A stretch of 64,000 nucleotides of DNA from GCA-003244245 sp038276315 (GCA_038276315.1 JBBPZY010000151.1:1-64000); one strand, 5' to 3'. Numbered from the stretch's first letter, positions 16,421-26,003 are shown. The notes: generated from the sequence alone by a model not told the origin. Made by a program: numbers and translations.

Positions 16421-17188
16421 TCAGCGCCGGCGGACGGCGCGCTGCATGTTGCGCATCTTGGTGCCCGGCGGCATTGGCCCCTTGGGCATCGCCGCGCCAC
16501 GAGTAGCGAGGATCGCCAGCTTGTTCTCCAGCACGGCGATCTGCGCCTTCTCGACATTGCGCGGCAGTTTGGCCAGATGCCGGGGCAGTTTGGCGAGCGG
16601 AACCCGGCCTTCGCCGCTGCCCACCGTGACGTCATAGATCGGGACGTCGCCGATCAGTCGCGCCACTCGCTTCTTCTCCTGGGCCAGGAGAGGTTTGAGC
16701 CGATGCGGGGCTCCCTCAGCGACCAGCACGACTCCGGGGCGTCCAATGGCTCGGTGTACGGCGTCGAGTTGCGTGGTGCCCGCCACCGCGGGCGTCACCT
16801 TCCACTCACCGCGCAAGTTCTCCAGCGCCCAGGCCGCAGCGCCCGGCTGGCCCTCCGCCTTGGCGAAAACATTGCGCTGAACGCGTCGCCCGAAAATCAG
16901 TATCGCGCCGAGCCCGCCGAGCGTGACTCCCAGCGGTAGGGCGATCCACTGCTGGCCGAACAGGAAACCCACCCCGAACGCCACCGCAGTGATGCCCAGG
17001 AACACCCCGATCATCAACGGCAGCAGGACCTTGTCCTCGCGGCGCTGAATATTGAAAGCCTCGAGGACCTGTGCCCGGCGCTGCTTGGACGCGGCGCGGG
17101 CCTCCTGCTTGGCGGCCTTCGCCGCCTCTTTGCCCTTAGTCCCGGATGCGGGCTTCGGGGGCGGTGTGGGGGGCGGTTTGGGGGGCAT
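16421..17188 (-). CDS. DUF4191 membrane protein
   Basis: A 255-residue protein corresponding to the conserved actinobacterial family next to lipA (Rv2219-like). A lysine/alanine-rich N terminus (MPPKPPPTPPPKPASG, then EAAKAAKQEAR) with coiled-coil character precedes two adjacent transmembrane segments (LLPLMIGVFLGITAVAFGV and WIALPLGVTLGGLGAILIF). A cytosolic domain of about 150 residues follows, with RRVQRNVFAKAEGQPGAAAW and IGRPGVVLVAEG. The biochemical function is unknown. It lies 21 bases downstream of lipA and is probably the last gene of the pepA-to-lipA strand run. Its 3' end is only four bases from the convergent RDD gene. Confidence 0.8.
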   Translation of the reverse strand: MPPKPPPTPPPKPASGTKGKEAAKAAKQEARAASKQRRAQVLEAFNIQRREDKVLLPLMIGVFLGITAVAFGVGFLFGQQWIALPLGVTLGGLGAILIFGRRVQRNVFAKAEGQPGAAAWALENLRGEWKVTPAVAGTTQLDAVHRAIGRPGVVLVAEGAPHRLKPLLAQEKKRVARLIGDVPIYDVTVGSGEGRVPLAKLPRHLAKLPRNVEKAQIAVLENKLAILATRGAAMPKGPMPPGTKMRNMQRAVRRR

Positions 17189-17209
17189 GGCTCATAGGAT
17201 ACGTGCAGA

Positions 17210-18178
17210 TCACCGATGCTTGGATACCCGACCTCCACGGTGCGCGACGGCCTGCGCATAAAGCCGGCCAGCCCGGTAGGACGATCGGACCAGAGGTCCG
17301 GCCAGCACCCCGGCGAAACCCATCAGCTCGGCGGCGTGGGCATGCTCGACGAACTCCGTTGGCGGGATCCAGCGTGCCACCGGGTGGTGGCGAGCCGAGG
17401 GTCGGAGGTACTGGGTGAGGGTGAGCAGCTCGCATCCTGTGGCATGCAGGTCGGCCATTGCAGCGGTGACCTCTTCGGGCTCCTCGCCAAGACCCAGGAT
17501 CAGGTTGGACTTGGTCACCAGTCCCGCGTCGCGAGCGGCCCGCAGCACATCTAGGGACCGCTGGTAGCGAAACCCGGGCCGAATCCGCTTGAAGATCCTC
17601 GGCACTGTCTCCAGGTTGTGCGCCAACACCTCGGGCCCGGCGTCGAACACTTCGCGCAGTTGCTCGGGGCGGCCGGTGAAATCTGGGATGAGCAGCTCCA
17701 CCCCGGTGCCAGCGTTGAGAGCATGGATTTGCCGCACGGTTTCGGCGTACAGCCAGGCGCCGCCGTCGGGCAGATCGTCCCGGGCGACCCCGGTCACTGT
17801 CGAGTACCGCAGTCCCATCGCCTGCACCGATTCGGCGACCCGCCGTGGCTCGTCGCGGTCCAGCGGGGCGGGTCGGCCGGTGTCGATCTGGCAGAAGTCG
17901 CAACGCCGGGTGCACTGCTCGCCGCCGATGAGGAAGGTGGCCTCCCGGTCCTCCCAGCACTCATAGATGTTGGGGCAGCCAGCCGCCTGGCAGACCGTGT
18001 GCAGCCCCTCTCGGCGTACCAAGCTTTTGAGCTCGCGAAACGACGGACCCATCGTGGCTCGGATCCGGATCCACGGCGGCTTGCGCTCGATCGGTGTTGC
18101 GCTGTTGCGAACCTCCAGACGCAGCAGTTTGCGCCCGCCGGGGTCGGGTCCTGCGACTGGCGTGGTCACCAGCGCCAC
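17210..18178 (-). CDS. lipA: Lipoyl synthase
   Basis: LipA is a radical-SAM enzyme that inserts two sulfurs into octanoyl groups on lipoyl domains. Both iron-sulfur sites are visible: the auxiliary cluster Cys63, Cys68 and Cys74 (VCQAAGCPNIYECW) and the radical-SAM Cys89, Cys93 and Cys96 (CTRRCDFC). The C-terminal RSSYRAG supplies the conserved Ser that ligates the auxiliary cluster. Length (322) is normal. Its likely substrates are encoded nearby: SucB with two lipoyl domains and, elsewhere in the window, GcvH. LipB, which normally provides the octanoyl group and usually neighbours lipA, is absent here; an SDR gene lies directly upstream instead. Confidence 0.96.
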   Translation of the reverse strand: MALVTTPVAGPDPGGRKLLRLEVRNSATPIERKPPWIRIRATMGPSFRELKSLVRREGLHTVCQAAGCPNIYECWEDREATFLIGGEQCTRRCDFCQIDTGRPAPLDRDEPRRVAESVQAMGLRYSTVTGVARDDLPDGGAWLYAETVRQIHALNAGTGVELLIPDFTGRPEQLREVFDAGPEVLAHNLETVPRIFKRIRPGFRYQRSLDVLRAARDAGLVTKSNLILGLGEEPEEVTAAMADLHATGCELLTLTQYLRPSARHHPVARWIPPTEFVEHAHAAELMGFAGVLAGPLVRSSYRAGRLYAQAVAHRGGRVSKHR

Positions 18179-18179
18179 C

Positions 18180-19109
18180 CTACGCGGGGTCCGGCGTCAC
18201 GCCGGTCAGCTCCGCGGTGCGTTCCCAGAGCAGCCAGGCAGTGTGCTCGTTGCGCGCGGCGTGGCTTGCCGCGACCCGGCCGGGGGCTCCCCGGGTCTGC
18301 CCGAGACTGGTCGGGCCGAAGTACTCCCCGCTGCGGACGTCGGCTGCGGTGGCCGCATAGAGCTGCGGCAACGTACCTGCGACGACGCCCTGGCTGATCA
18401 GCTTGTTGCCCCACCGTGCGACCTCGGCGAACGGCCCGGCTACCCGCATCCGGGTGGTGTTGACCACCAATTCAGTGTCGGTGAGGCCGGGATGAGCTGC
18501 GACCGCACACAGGTCCCGCCGGGCCCCCTGAGCTCGCCGGCCCAGCTCAAAGGTGAACAGCAGGTTGGCTAGCTTCGACGCGCTGTACGCGGCGACCGAG
18601 TTGTATCGCCGGTGCTCGAAGTTCAGATCACCGACGTCCAGGCCACCACCCCGGTGCGCGAGGCTGGATACCGTGACTACCCGGGCGCCGGGTAGCAGGG
18701 CCGGCGCCAGCAGCCAGGTCAGTGCGGCATGCCCGAGGTGGTTGGTGCCGATCTGCAACTCGAAGCCGTCGGCGGTGCGCCGCGGCGGAGACGCCATCAC
18801 GCCGGCGTTGTTCACCAGCACGTCCAACCGGTCCCCGGTGATCGCGCGGACCTCGTCAGCGGCGTTGCGGATCGAGGTGAGGTCAGCCAGGTCGAGCTGG
18901 ATCAGCGTGGCATCCGCCCCGCCGGACTTGGCCCGCACCCGGTCCACCGCCGCCCGCCCGCGTTGCGGGTCCCGGCAGGCCATCAGTACGGTCGCGCCGC
19001 GGCTGGCGAGCACCATGGCGGTCTGCAGACCCAGACCCGAGTTGGCTCCGGTGACGAGCACTGTGCGGCCGGCCTGATCGGCCACGTCGGCCGCAGTCCA
19101 TCCGCTCAC
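18180..19109 (-). CDS. Short-chain dehydrogenase/reductase
   Basis: A 309-residue classical SDR resembling the retinol dehydrogenase/protochlorophyllide reductase-like group. The cofactor motif TGANSGLG is at 20-27, NNAG at 100-103, and the catalytic YSASK gives Tyr175 and Lys179. The preceding VSSLAHRGGGL supplies Ser. RDPQRG after the second strand suggests NADP(H) preference. The start GTG19109 (VSGWTAADVADQAGR) has GGGAAGG eight bases upstream; a longer frame from 19139 lacks one. The stop lies one base from the lipA start, so the two are co-transcribed. The substrate is unknown. It occupies the place where lipB is usually found. Confidence 0.85.
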   Translation of the reverse strand: MSGWTAADVADQAGRTVLVTGANSGLGLQTAMVLASRGATVLMACRDPQRGRAAVDRVRAKSGGADATLIQLDLADLTSIRNAADEVRAITGDRLDVLVNNAGVMASPPRRTADGFELQIGTNHLGHAALTWLLAPALLPGARVVTVSSLAHRGGGLDVGDLNFEHRRYNSVAAYSASKLANLLFTFELGRRAQGARRDLCAVAAHPGLTDTELVVNTTRMRVAGPFAEVARWGNKLISQGVVAGTLPQLYAATAADVRSGEYFGPTSLGQTRGAPGRVAASHAARNEHTAWLLWERTAELTGVTPDPA

Positions 19110-19207
19110 TGCATGCACCTTCCCTATGTACATGACCATCGGATAGCGACGGCTGGGGTAGCGACGGTCGTGAACGAGAGGTTACGCCGGTCATCGGTAT
19201 CCATCGG

Positions 19208-20098
19208 CTACTTCAGGGCAGTTCCCAGCGCCGCTGGCAGTGTCGGATGCTGGAAGGGATAGCGGTGTCTGCGCAGTACCGCAGGCACCGCGCGCTGCCC
19301 CGTCAGCACCATCTCGTCCACCAGTTCTGCGCCGCGCACCAGACGCAGCGCGAAACCGGGCACCGCCAGCAGGGTCGGCCGGTGCATCGCCTCGCCGACC
19401 GCCTTAGTGAACTCTTCATTGGTCACCGGGTCTGGACCACTGAGATTGACTGGACCGGACAGCTCGTCGTGTTCCACGGCAAAGCGGATCGCACCGACTT
19501 CGTCGTCCAGCGAAATCCACGGCATGTACTGCGCTCCGCTGCCCAGCCGGCCACCCAGACCGACCGCGAACAGTGGTCTGAGCTGGCCCATCAAGCCACC
19601 GGACGGAGAGATCACCAGGCCGGTGCGCAGCCGCACCACCCGTGCCCCGGCCCGTTCCGCGGTCGCCGTGGCCGCTTCCCAGTCCCGGCAGACTCCAGCG
19701 AGAAAGCCCGCACCTGCCGGGGCGGTCTCGTCGACCTCCCGATCTCCGGTGTCGCCGTAGTACCCCACTCCGGAGGCGTTGACCAGAACCGGCACCCGAC
19801 GCTCGGCGACCGCTGTGGCGAGTACCTCAGTGGGTGCGATGCGGCTGTCCCGGATGGCCTGCTTGAACTCCCCAGACCAGCGCCGATCTGCCATCGCCGA
19901 GCCGCACAGGTTGACCACTGCGTCGATACCATCCAAAGTGCCGGCGTCCATCGTTGCCGCCGACGGGTCCCAAGCCCGTTCGTCCGAACCGCGGGGGCGC
20001 CCTCGCACTAGCCGCAGCACGTCGTGCCCAGCTTGGAGCAGCAACGCCACCAACGCTGTACCAATGAGACCCGACGACCCGGCGATCGCGACGCGCAT
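19208..20098 (-). CDS. TIGR01777-family epimerase (NAD(P)-binding, SulA-like)
   Basis: A 296-residue atypical SDR. It begins MRVAIAGSSGLIGTAL, the Gly-rich dinucleotide site, followed by VVNLCGSAM, a family signature, and ASGVGYYGDTGD in the active-site region. The C terminus (PVNLSGPDPVTNEEFTKAVGEA and PAVLRRHRYPFQHPTL) matches the DUF1731 domain of the family. M. tuberculosis Rv2216 holds the same position directly downstream of dlaT. The reaction is not established. It lies 45 bases after sucB. Confidence 0.88.
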   Translation of the reverse strand: MRVAIAGSSGLIGTALVALLLQAGHDVLRLVRGRPRGSDERAWDPSAATMDAGTLDGIDAVVNLCGSAMADRRWSGEFKQAIRDSRIAPTEVLATAVAERRVPVLVNASGVGYYGDTGDREVDETAPAGAGFLAGVCRDWEAATATAERAGARVVRLRTGLVISPSGGLMGQLRPLFAVGLGGRLGSGAQYMPWISLDDEVGAIRFAVEHDELSGPVNLSGPDPVTNEEFTKAVGEAMHRPTLLAVPGFALRLVRGAELVDEMVLTGQRAVPAVLRRHRYPFQHPTLPAALGTALK

Positions 20099-20143
20099 GA
20101 GTGAATCTTCTCCTACCCGACCGGGTTCTTGAGCGGGGGAGGG

Positions 20144-21817
20144 CTAGGGCTCGAATATGGCGCCGCTGAGGCGCTGTTTGATGGTGTTGAGGAATCGCGC
20201 GGCGTCGGCTCCATCGACAAGCCGGTGATCGTAGGACAGCGCCAGGTAGATAATCGAGCGAACTCCGATCGTGTCGCCGTCCTCGCCGGCGAGGACGACT
20301 GGCCGCTTGACCACACTGCCGGTACCGAGGATCCCGACCTGCGGTTGCAGGATGATCGGTGTGTCGAACAATGCCCCTCGCGAGCCGGTGTTGCTGAGGG
20401 TGAACGTGCCGCCGCTCATCTCATCCGGGGTGATCTTGTTCGTCCTGGTCCGCTCGGCGACGTCGGCGATCCGGCGGGCCAGTCCGGCGATGTTGAGATC
20501 ACCCGCGTCGTGGATCACCGGCACGAGCAGGCCGCGCTCGGTGTCCACGGCGATGCCGAGGTGCTCCGCGCCGTGGTAGGTGATTTCGCCCTTATCGGTG
20601 TCGATCGAGGCGTTGACTTTCGGGTATTGCTTGAGCGCCTCAACGGTGGCTTGGGCGAAGAACGGCAGGAACGACAGCTTGACGCCCTCTCGGGCCTCGA
20701 AGTCTCGTTTCGTTCGATCGCGCAGCCGGGCCAGACGGGTGATGTCAGCCTCCACCACGGTGGTGAGCTGCGCGGAGATCTGCAGCGACTCAACCATCCG
20801 CTTGGCGATGACGCTGCGCATCCGGGACATCTTCTCGGTTGCGCCGCGCAGCTCGGAGACCGCCGCCGGTAGCTGGGGCGAGTGGGGTGCCGCGGTGGAC
20901 GGCGGCTGCTGCGGTGCGGGCGGGGCCGGCGGTTGCTGCGGCGCAGCCGGCTGGGGTTCGGGCATTTCGACGGCAGCGAGTACATCCTGCTTCCGGATCC
21001 GCCCACCCACCCCGGTGCCCTGCACGGTCGACAGGTCAACGCCGTGTTCGCTCGCGAGCTTGCGGACCAGTGGTGTCACGTACGGTGAGCCGCCCGCCGC
21101 TCCGTCGTACCCACTGAACCCTGATGCTGCGGCGCGGTCGGCGGGCGGCTCTGGCTCGGTCCTTTGTTGGGGCGGATCCGGAGTGCCTGGTGGCGGCGCC
21201 TCACTCAGGCCATCACGGTCGCCCACCGTGGCTAGGGTGGCGCCGATGGCAACGGTCTCGTCTTGCGCAGCGATGATCTCCAGTACGGTGCCCGCAACCG
21301 GGGAGGGGATCTCGGTGTCGACCTTGTCGGTCGATACCTCGACGAGAGGTTCGTCCACAGCGACGGTGTCACCGACCTGCTTAAGCCACCGGGTCACCGT
21401 TCCCGCAGTGACGCTTTCACCCAGCGCGGGCATCGTCACGGCTGTGCCGGAGCCAGCGGACGCGGTTGGCGGCGCGGCTGGCCGGGGCGGTGGTTGCGCC
21501 GACGGGGGGCGACTGCCCGGCTGAGTGAACTCGGCGGGCGCGGGCGTGGGCTTGGGCTGATCGGCTTTGGGCTGATCGGCAGGGTCACCGATCACGGCGA
21601 GCTCCGCGCCGACCTCGACAGTCTCGTCCGCGGGCACAACGATCCGCTGCAGCACGCCGGCCGCCGGCGACGGGATCTCGGTGTCGACCTTGTCGGTGGA
21701 CACCTCGACCAAAGGTTCGTCCACCTCAACGGTGTCACCTTCGTTTTTGAGCCAGCGCGTCACCGTTCCTTCGGTGACGCTCTCGCCCAGCGCAGGCATC
21801 GCCACGGAGTACGCCAT
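20144..21817 (-). CDS. sucB: 2-oxoacid dehydrogenase E2 component (dihydrolipoamide acyltransferase) with two lipoyl domains
   Basis: The E2 core protein of a pyruvate or 2-oxoglutarate dehydrogenase complex (DlaT/SucB), 557 residues. Two lipoyl domains each carry VEVSTDKVDTEIPSP, with lipoylated Lys43 and Lys165, separated by Pro/Ala-rich linkers. An E3/E1-binding domain follows (YVTPLVRKLASEHGVDL). The catalytic acyltransferase domain ends with YDHRLVDGADA, where His531 and Asp535 are the active residues. Mycobacterial DlaT serves pyruvate dehydrogenase and peroxiredoxin reduction, and the same is plausible here. It lies 35 bases after lpdA. Confidence 0.95.
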   Translation of the reverse strand: MAYSVAMPALGESVTEGTVTRWLKNEGDTVEVDEPLVEVSTDKVDTEIPSPAAGVLQRIVVPADETVEVGAELAVIGDPADQPKADQPKPTPAPAEFTQPGSRPPSAQPPPRPAAPPTASAGSGTAVTMPALGESVTAGTVTRWLKQVGDTVAVDEPLVEVSTDKVDTEIPSPVAGTVLEIIAAQDETVAIGATLATVGDRDGLSEAPPPGTPDPPQQRTEPEPPADRAAASGFSGYDGAAGGSPYVTPLVRKLASEHGVDLSTVQGTGVGGRIRKQDVLAAVEMPEPQPAAPQQPPAPPAPQQPPSTAAPHSPQLPAAVSELRGATEKMSRMRSVIAKRMVESLQISAQLTTVVEADITRLARLRDRTKRDFEAREGVKLSFLPFFAQATVEALKQYPKVNASIDTDKGEITYHGAEHLGIAVDTERGLLVPVIHDAGDLNIAGLARRIADVAERTRTNKITPDEMSGGTFTLSNTGSRGALFDTPIILQPQVGILGTGSVVKRPVVLAGEDGDTIGVRSIIYLALSYDHRLVDGADAARFLNTIKQRLSGAIFEP

Positions 21818-21852
21818 CTGTTGCCTCGACTCCTCGTCTTCCGTAGGTGTTG

Positions 21853-23232
21853 TCAGCCGTGCGCGTGCAGTGGCTTGCCGGCCAGGGCGAGGTGCGCCTC
21901 ACCGAGCGCCTCGTTCTGCGTGGGGTGGGCATGCACCAGCGCGGCGACGTCCTCCGGGTAGGCCTCCCAGTTGACGATCAGCTGGGCCTCGCCGACCAGC
22001 TCGCCGACTCGGTCGCCGACCATATGCACTCCCACCACCGGACCATTCTTGGCGCGTACCAGCTTGATCGCGCCCTTGGTCTGCAAGATCTGGCTGCGTC
22101 CGTTGCCGGCCAAGTCGTAGATGATCGTCTCGATGTCTCCGTGGCGGTCCTTGGCCAGCGCCTCTGTGAGCCCGACCGACGCTACCTGCGGCTCGCAGTA
22201 GGTCACCCGCGGGATACCGTCCTCATCGATCGGGGCGGGGGTACGCCCAGCGATGTCTTCGGCGAGGAAGACGCCTTGAGCGAACCCGCGATGGGCGAGT
22301 TGTAGCCCAGGCACGATGTCCCCCAGCGCGTACACCCCCGGAAGGTTGGTGCGTAGCCGTTCGTCGGTGAGCACGAACCCGCGGTCCATGGCCACGCCGG
22401 CCTCCGCGTACCCGGCCTCCGCGGTATTCGGTCCCCGGCCCACGGCGACCAGCAGCAGATCAGCCTCGAGCTGCTCCCCGGACTCCAGGCTCACTGTGAC
22501 TCCGGAGTCGGACTGGGTCGCACCTGTGAACCGCACCCCGGTTTTGAATGTGATACCTCGCCGCCGGAAAGCCCGCTCCAGTTGCTTGGAACAGAAATCG
22601 TCCTCGGCGGGGACAAGCCGGGGCAGCGCCTCGACAACAGTCACCTCGGCCCCGAAGGAGCGCCATACGCTGGCGAACTCGACACCGATGACGCCGCCGC
22701 CCAATACCACCACTCGGTCCGGCACATAGTTGAAATTCAGCGCCTGATCGCTGGTGATAAAGCGGCCGCCGATCTCCAGGTCGGGTAGAGACTTGGCATA
22801 GGAACCGGTTGCCAGCACAATGGCGTGCCCGGTATAGCGCTGCCCATCAACGTCGACGGCATCTGGAGCGACGAACTTGCCGGTGCCCTCGACATAGCGG
22901 ATCCCTCGGGAGGACACCAACCCCTGCAGGCCCTTGAACATCTTGGCGACGACGCCATCCTTGTACTTATTGACGCCCGCCATGTCGATGCCCTCGAGCG
23001 TTGTCTTCACCCCGAACTGATGGCCGTCCCGTGCAGCGTCGGCTACCTCAGCAGACTGCAGCAGCGCTTTGGTGGGGATGCAGCCGCGGTGCAGGCACGT
23101 GCCACCCAGTTTGTCCTTCTCTACCAGGACGACCGACAGACCCAGCTGGGCAGCGCGCAGCGCGCAGGCGTAACCACCCGAGCCGCCACCGAGGATCACC
23201 AGATCGGTGGTGCTTACTGAAGTCTCTGTCAC
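21853..23232 (-). CDS. lpdA: Dihydrolipoyl dehydrogenase (E3)
   Basis: A 459-residue FAD disulfide oxidoreductase that reoxidises lipoyl groups with NAD+. It shows the FAD site LVILGGGSGGYACAL, the redox pair Cys46/Cys51 in GGTCLHRGCIPTK, the NAD-binding VVVLGGGVIGVEFASVW, the second FAD motif LPGVYALGDI, and the C-terminal HAHPTQNEALGEA with catalytic His436 and Glu441. In M. tuberculosis the E3 gene (lpdC) is elsewhere; here it is in an operon-like run with E2 and lipoyl synthase, so assembly and lipoylation of the complexes may be co-regulated. Confidence 0.97.
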   Translation of the reverse strand: MTETSVSTTDLVILGGGSGGYACALRAAQLGLSVVLVEKDKLGGTCLHRGCIPTKALLQSAEVADAARDGHQFGVKTTLEGIDMAGVNKYKDGVVAKMFKGLQGLVSSRGIRYVEGTGKFVAPDAVDVDGQRYTGHAIVLATGSYAKSLPDLEIGGRFITSDQALNFNYVPDRVVVLGGGVIGVEFASVWRSFGAEVTVVEALPRLVPAEDDFCSKQLERAFRRRGITFKTGVRFTGATQSDSGVTVSLESGEQLEADLLLVAVGRGPNTAEAGYAEAGVAMDRGFVLTDERLRTNLPGVYALGDIVPGLQLAHRGFAQGVFLAEDIAGRTPAPIDEDGIPRVTYCEPQVASVGLTEALAKDRHGDIETIIYDLAGNGRSQILQTKGAIKLVRAKNGPVVGVHMVGDRVGELVGEAQLIVNWEAYPEDVAALVHAHPTQNEALGEAHLALAGKPLHAHG

Positions 23233-23325
23233 TGAGACGCTCCTGGGGCAGACGTCGGTGAACTCCTATTGCGCGCCACGGCCATCTTGTCATCCAAGGA
23301 GCATTCTCAGCGCTCGGGAACGCGA

Positions 23326-24813
23326 TCAGCCTTGTTCGGCGATGTCGGCGAGGACAGCGGCCAGGGTGCGCACCGGTACGCCGGTGCCTCCCTTGCCGGT
23401 GTATCCCCACGGTGAGCCGCTGTTGTAGGCGGGGCCGGCGATGTCCAGATGCGCCCAGGGGATGTCATCGGCGACGAACTCGGACAGGAATACCCCGGCG
23501 GTGAGCATGCCGCCCCAGCGATGGCTCGCCACGTTGGCGATGTCAGCGAGCTTGGAGTCCAAATCCGAGCGCAGGTGTTCGGGTAACGGCATCGCCCAGC
23601 CGTTCTCCCCGACCTGCTGGGAGATCGCGGTGACCCGGTCGCGGAACTCTGGGGTGCCCATGATCCCCGGGGTGCGACTGCCCAGTGCGACGATCTGGGC
23701 GCCGGTGAGGGTGGCGGCGTCGATGAGATAGTCCGGGGCGTCCTGCGCTGCGCGAACCAGCGCGTCGGCGAGAATCAGTCGCCCCTCGGCATCGGTGTTG
23801 AGCACCTCGACGGTGGTGCCGCCGTACATCGTGAGGACGTCCCCGGGCCGGTATGCGGTGGCCGAAGGCATGTTCTCGGCCATCGGCACGGTGGCGATCA
23901 CTTCCACCGGAAGTTCCAGCCGGGCGGCGAGCACGGTGGTGACGACCACGGCAGCCGCGCCCGCCATGTCCATGGTCATCTCTTCCATCTTCGCCGCCGG
24001 CTTGATCGAGATGCCGCCGGTGTCGAACGTGACTCCCTTGCCGACCAATGCCACCTTCGCTCTTGACGTGGCCGGTGCGTAATGCAGCCGGACCAGCCGC
24101 GGCGGACGGGACGAGCCGCCGCCGACCCCCAGGATGCCGCCGTATCCGTCGCGCTGCAGGGCCTTCTCGTCTAGCACCTCGGTGCGCAGACCGGCCGCTT
24201 GCGCCATCGTCACGGCACGATCGGCGAACGAGGCCGGGTAGAGGTCGTTGGGCGGGGTGGTCACCAGATCCCGCGCGGCCCTCACCGCTTCGGCAATGGC
24301 GACGGCCCGGGCAAGGTCCGCTCTCGGCCCTGCGCTGCTGGCCGAAGACACCGACAGGTCCATCTGGCCCAGCGGCCCGTCGCCGTTGCGGGACCGGTAG
24401 GCGGTGAACGCGTAGCTGCCCAGCGCGGTGCCCTCCGCGGCGGCGGCCAGGTCGGTCCGGGACAGCGTCGTGACGGCCCGAGCCATGCCAGCCAGCGCGC
24501 GGGATGCCGCACCAGCGGCTCGGCGCACCTGCTCGCTGGTGGGCTGTCCGTCGACCTCGCCGAGACCGGTAGCGATCAGCAACGGGGCACTGATGGCTCC
24601 GCGAGTCGGTACCTTGATCACCTCGTCGGCCCTGCCTCGGGCACCGAGCATGGCCAGCAGGTCGCTGAGTGCACCGTCGAACGCCGCATCGACCTCAGCG
24701 TTGCCCGGCAGGAGTCGGGGACCCCCTTCGCCGGACATGATTCCCACCACAAGCGCGTCGACGGTCGCGGTGGTCACCGAGGCATCGGTGAGGCGCAGCG
24801 TCGGGGTGGTCAC
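23326..24813 (-). CDS. pepA: Leucyl aminopeptidase (M17)
   Basis: A 495-residue cytosolic metallo-aminopeptidase that removes N-terminal residues, especially leucine. The hallmark M17 motif NTDAEGRL is at 339-346, supplying metal-binding Asp341 and Glu343 and the bicarbonate-binding Arg345. Upstream, ALVGKGVTFDTGGISIKPAA contains the metal-binding Lys and Asp. C-terminal YLIDAATLTGAQIVALG and GPAYNSGSPWGYTGKG are also conserved. It is divergent from gcvT and is the first gene of the minus-strand run towards lpdA and sucB, separated from lpdA by about 90 bases. Confidence 0.95.
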   Translation of the reverse strand: MTTPTLRLTDASVTTATVDALVVGIMSGEGGPRLLPGNAEVDAAFDGALSDLLAMLGARGRADEVIKVPTRGAISAPLLIATGLGEVDGQPTSEQVRRAAGAASRALAGMARAVTTLSRTDLAAAAEGTALGSYAFTAYRSRNGDGPLGQMDLSVSSASSAGPRADLARAVAIAEAVRAARDLVTTPPNDLYPASFADRAVTMAQAAGLRTEVLDEKALQRDGYGGILGVGGGSSRPPRLVRLHYAPATSRAKVALVGKGVTFDTGGISIKPAAKMEEMTMDMAGAAAVVVTTVLAARLELPVEVIATVPMAENMPSATAYRPGDVLTMYGGTTVEVLNTDAEGRLILADALVRAAQDAPDYLIDAATLTGAQIVALGSRTPGIMGTPEFRDRVTAISQQVGENGWAMPLPEHLRSDLDSKLADIANVASHRWGGMLTAGVFLSEFVADDIPWAHLDIAGPAYNSGSPWGYTGKGGTGVPVRTLAAVLADIAEQG

Positions 24814-24896
24814 GGTGATCTCCCTGTTGATCTCGTCAGAGGATTGAGCGCATCGGGTGCGGGGCGGTGTACCACTAGAGGTAGCGTTCCATAGCC

Positions 24897-26003
24897 GTGA
24901 GTACCGACCTGCACCGCGGACCCCTGCACGCCTCGCACTTCGCGGTCGGCGCCACCCTGGGGCCGTTCGGCGGATGGGAAATGCCGATCAGCTACCCCGG
25001 CGGAGGCGTCATCGCCGAGCACACCGCGGTACGGGAGGCAGTCGGTGTGTTCGACGTCACTCACCTAGGTAAGATCAACATCGTTGGTGCGGGGGCTGCG
25101 GAGTTCGTCAACTCCTGTTTCACCGCAGACCTCGCGAAAATCCATCCAGGGCAGGCCCAATACACCTTGTACTGCGCCGATGACGGCGGCGTGGCGGACG
25201 ATCTCATCGCCTATCTGGTCAGCCCGGACGAGGTGTACTGCGTGCCGAATGCCGAGAACACGTCGGAGGTCGGTCGCCGACTGGCCGCCGCCGCGCCCCG
25301 GGCGGTGCGGGTGCTCGACCAGCAGCAAGACTACGCGGTGCTGGCTGTGCAGGGACCACGCTCGGCCGAGTTACTCGCTTCCGTGGGCTTGACCGTCGCC
25401 GGCATGGACTACATGGCCTTCGCCGACGTCGACCACGACGGCGGTGCAGCACTGCGCGTGGGCCGCACTGGCTACACCGGCGAGCGTGGCTACGAACTGT
25501 TGCCGTCCTGGGGAGACGCGCCGGCACTGTGGGAAGCGCTCCTCGCCGCCGCCGACCCACTTGGTGGTCGCGCGTGCGGGCTCGGCGCCCGCGACACCCT
25601 ACGCACTGAGATGGGTTACTCCCTGCACGGCCAGGATCTGGGTCCCGACATCACCCCGCTGCAGGGTGGTGTCTCGTGGGCGATCGGCTGGCACAAGGCG
25701 GCCTTCTGGGGACGGGAGGCGTTACTCGCCGAGCGACAGCGCGGTCCGTCGCGGCGGCTGCGCGGCCTTCGCGCCACCGGGCGTGGGGTGCCGCGGCCGC
25801 ACATGGCAGTGCGGACCTCGGCGGGTGTGCCGGTGGGGGAGACCACCTCGGGCACCTTCTCGCCGACTCTGAGTACCGGTATCGCGCTGGCGCTGCTCGA
25901 TCCCGGCGTGCGACCCGGAGACCGCGTCGAGGTCGACGTCCGTGGCCGGGCGTTGCCCTGCGAGGTCATCACGCCCCCGTTCGTCCCCTCCCACGTGCGC
26001 TGA
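24897..26003 (+). CDS. gcvT: Glycine cleavage system T protein (aminomethyltransferase)
   Basis: GcvT transfers the methylene group from the aminomethyl-lipoyl arm of GcvH to tetrahydrofolate. The 368-residue protein has FGGWEMPISYPGGGVIAEHTAVREAVGVFDV at its N terminus, the family's most conserved block, then RTGYTGERGYELLPS and LGARDTLRTEMGYSLHGQD, with the catalytic Asp in the folate-binding region. The start is GTG24897. GcvH is encoded at the other end of the window (62.5 kb); no gcvP is present. No glycine riboswitch was recognised in the 83-base intergenic region with pepA. Confidence 0.95.
   Translation: MSTDLHRGPLHASHFAVGATLGPFGGWEMPISYPGGGVIAEHTAVREAVGVFDVTHLGKINIVGAGAAEFVNSCFTADLAKIHPGQAQYTLYCADDGGVADDLIAYLVSPDEVYCVPNAENTSEVGRRLAAAAPRAVRVLDQQQDYAVLAVQGPRSAELLASVGLTVAGMDYMAFADVDHDGGAALRVGRTGYTGERGYELLPSWGDAPALWEALLAAADPLGGRACGLGARDTLRTEMGYSLHGQDLGPDITPLQGGVSWAIGWHKAAFWGREALLAERQRGPSRRLRGLRATGRGVPRPHMAVRTSAGVPVGETTSGTFSPTLSTGIALALLDPGVRPGDRVEVDVRGRALPCEVITPPFVPSHVR

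Noticed and set aside
20580..21524. A 314-codon plus-strand frame over sucB
   Set aside because: Ser/Gly-rich antisense of the lipoyl-domain linkers; no support.
24814..24896. Possible glycine riboswitch before gcvT
   Set aside because: The 83-base region is too short and lacks the conserved glycine aptamer segments.
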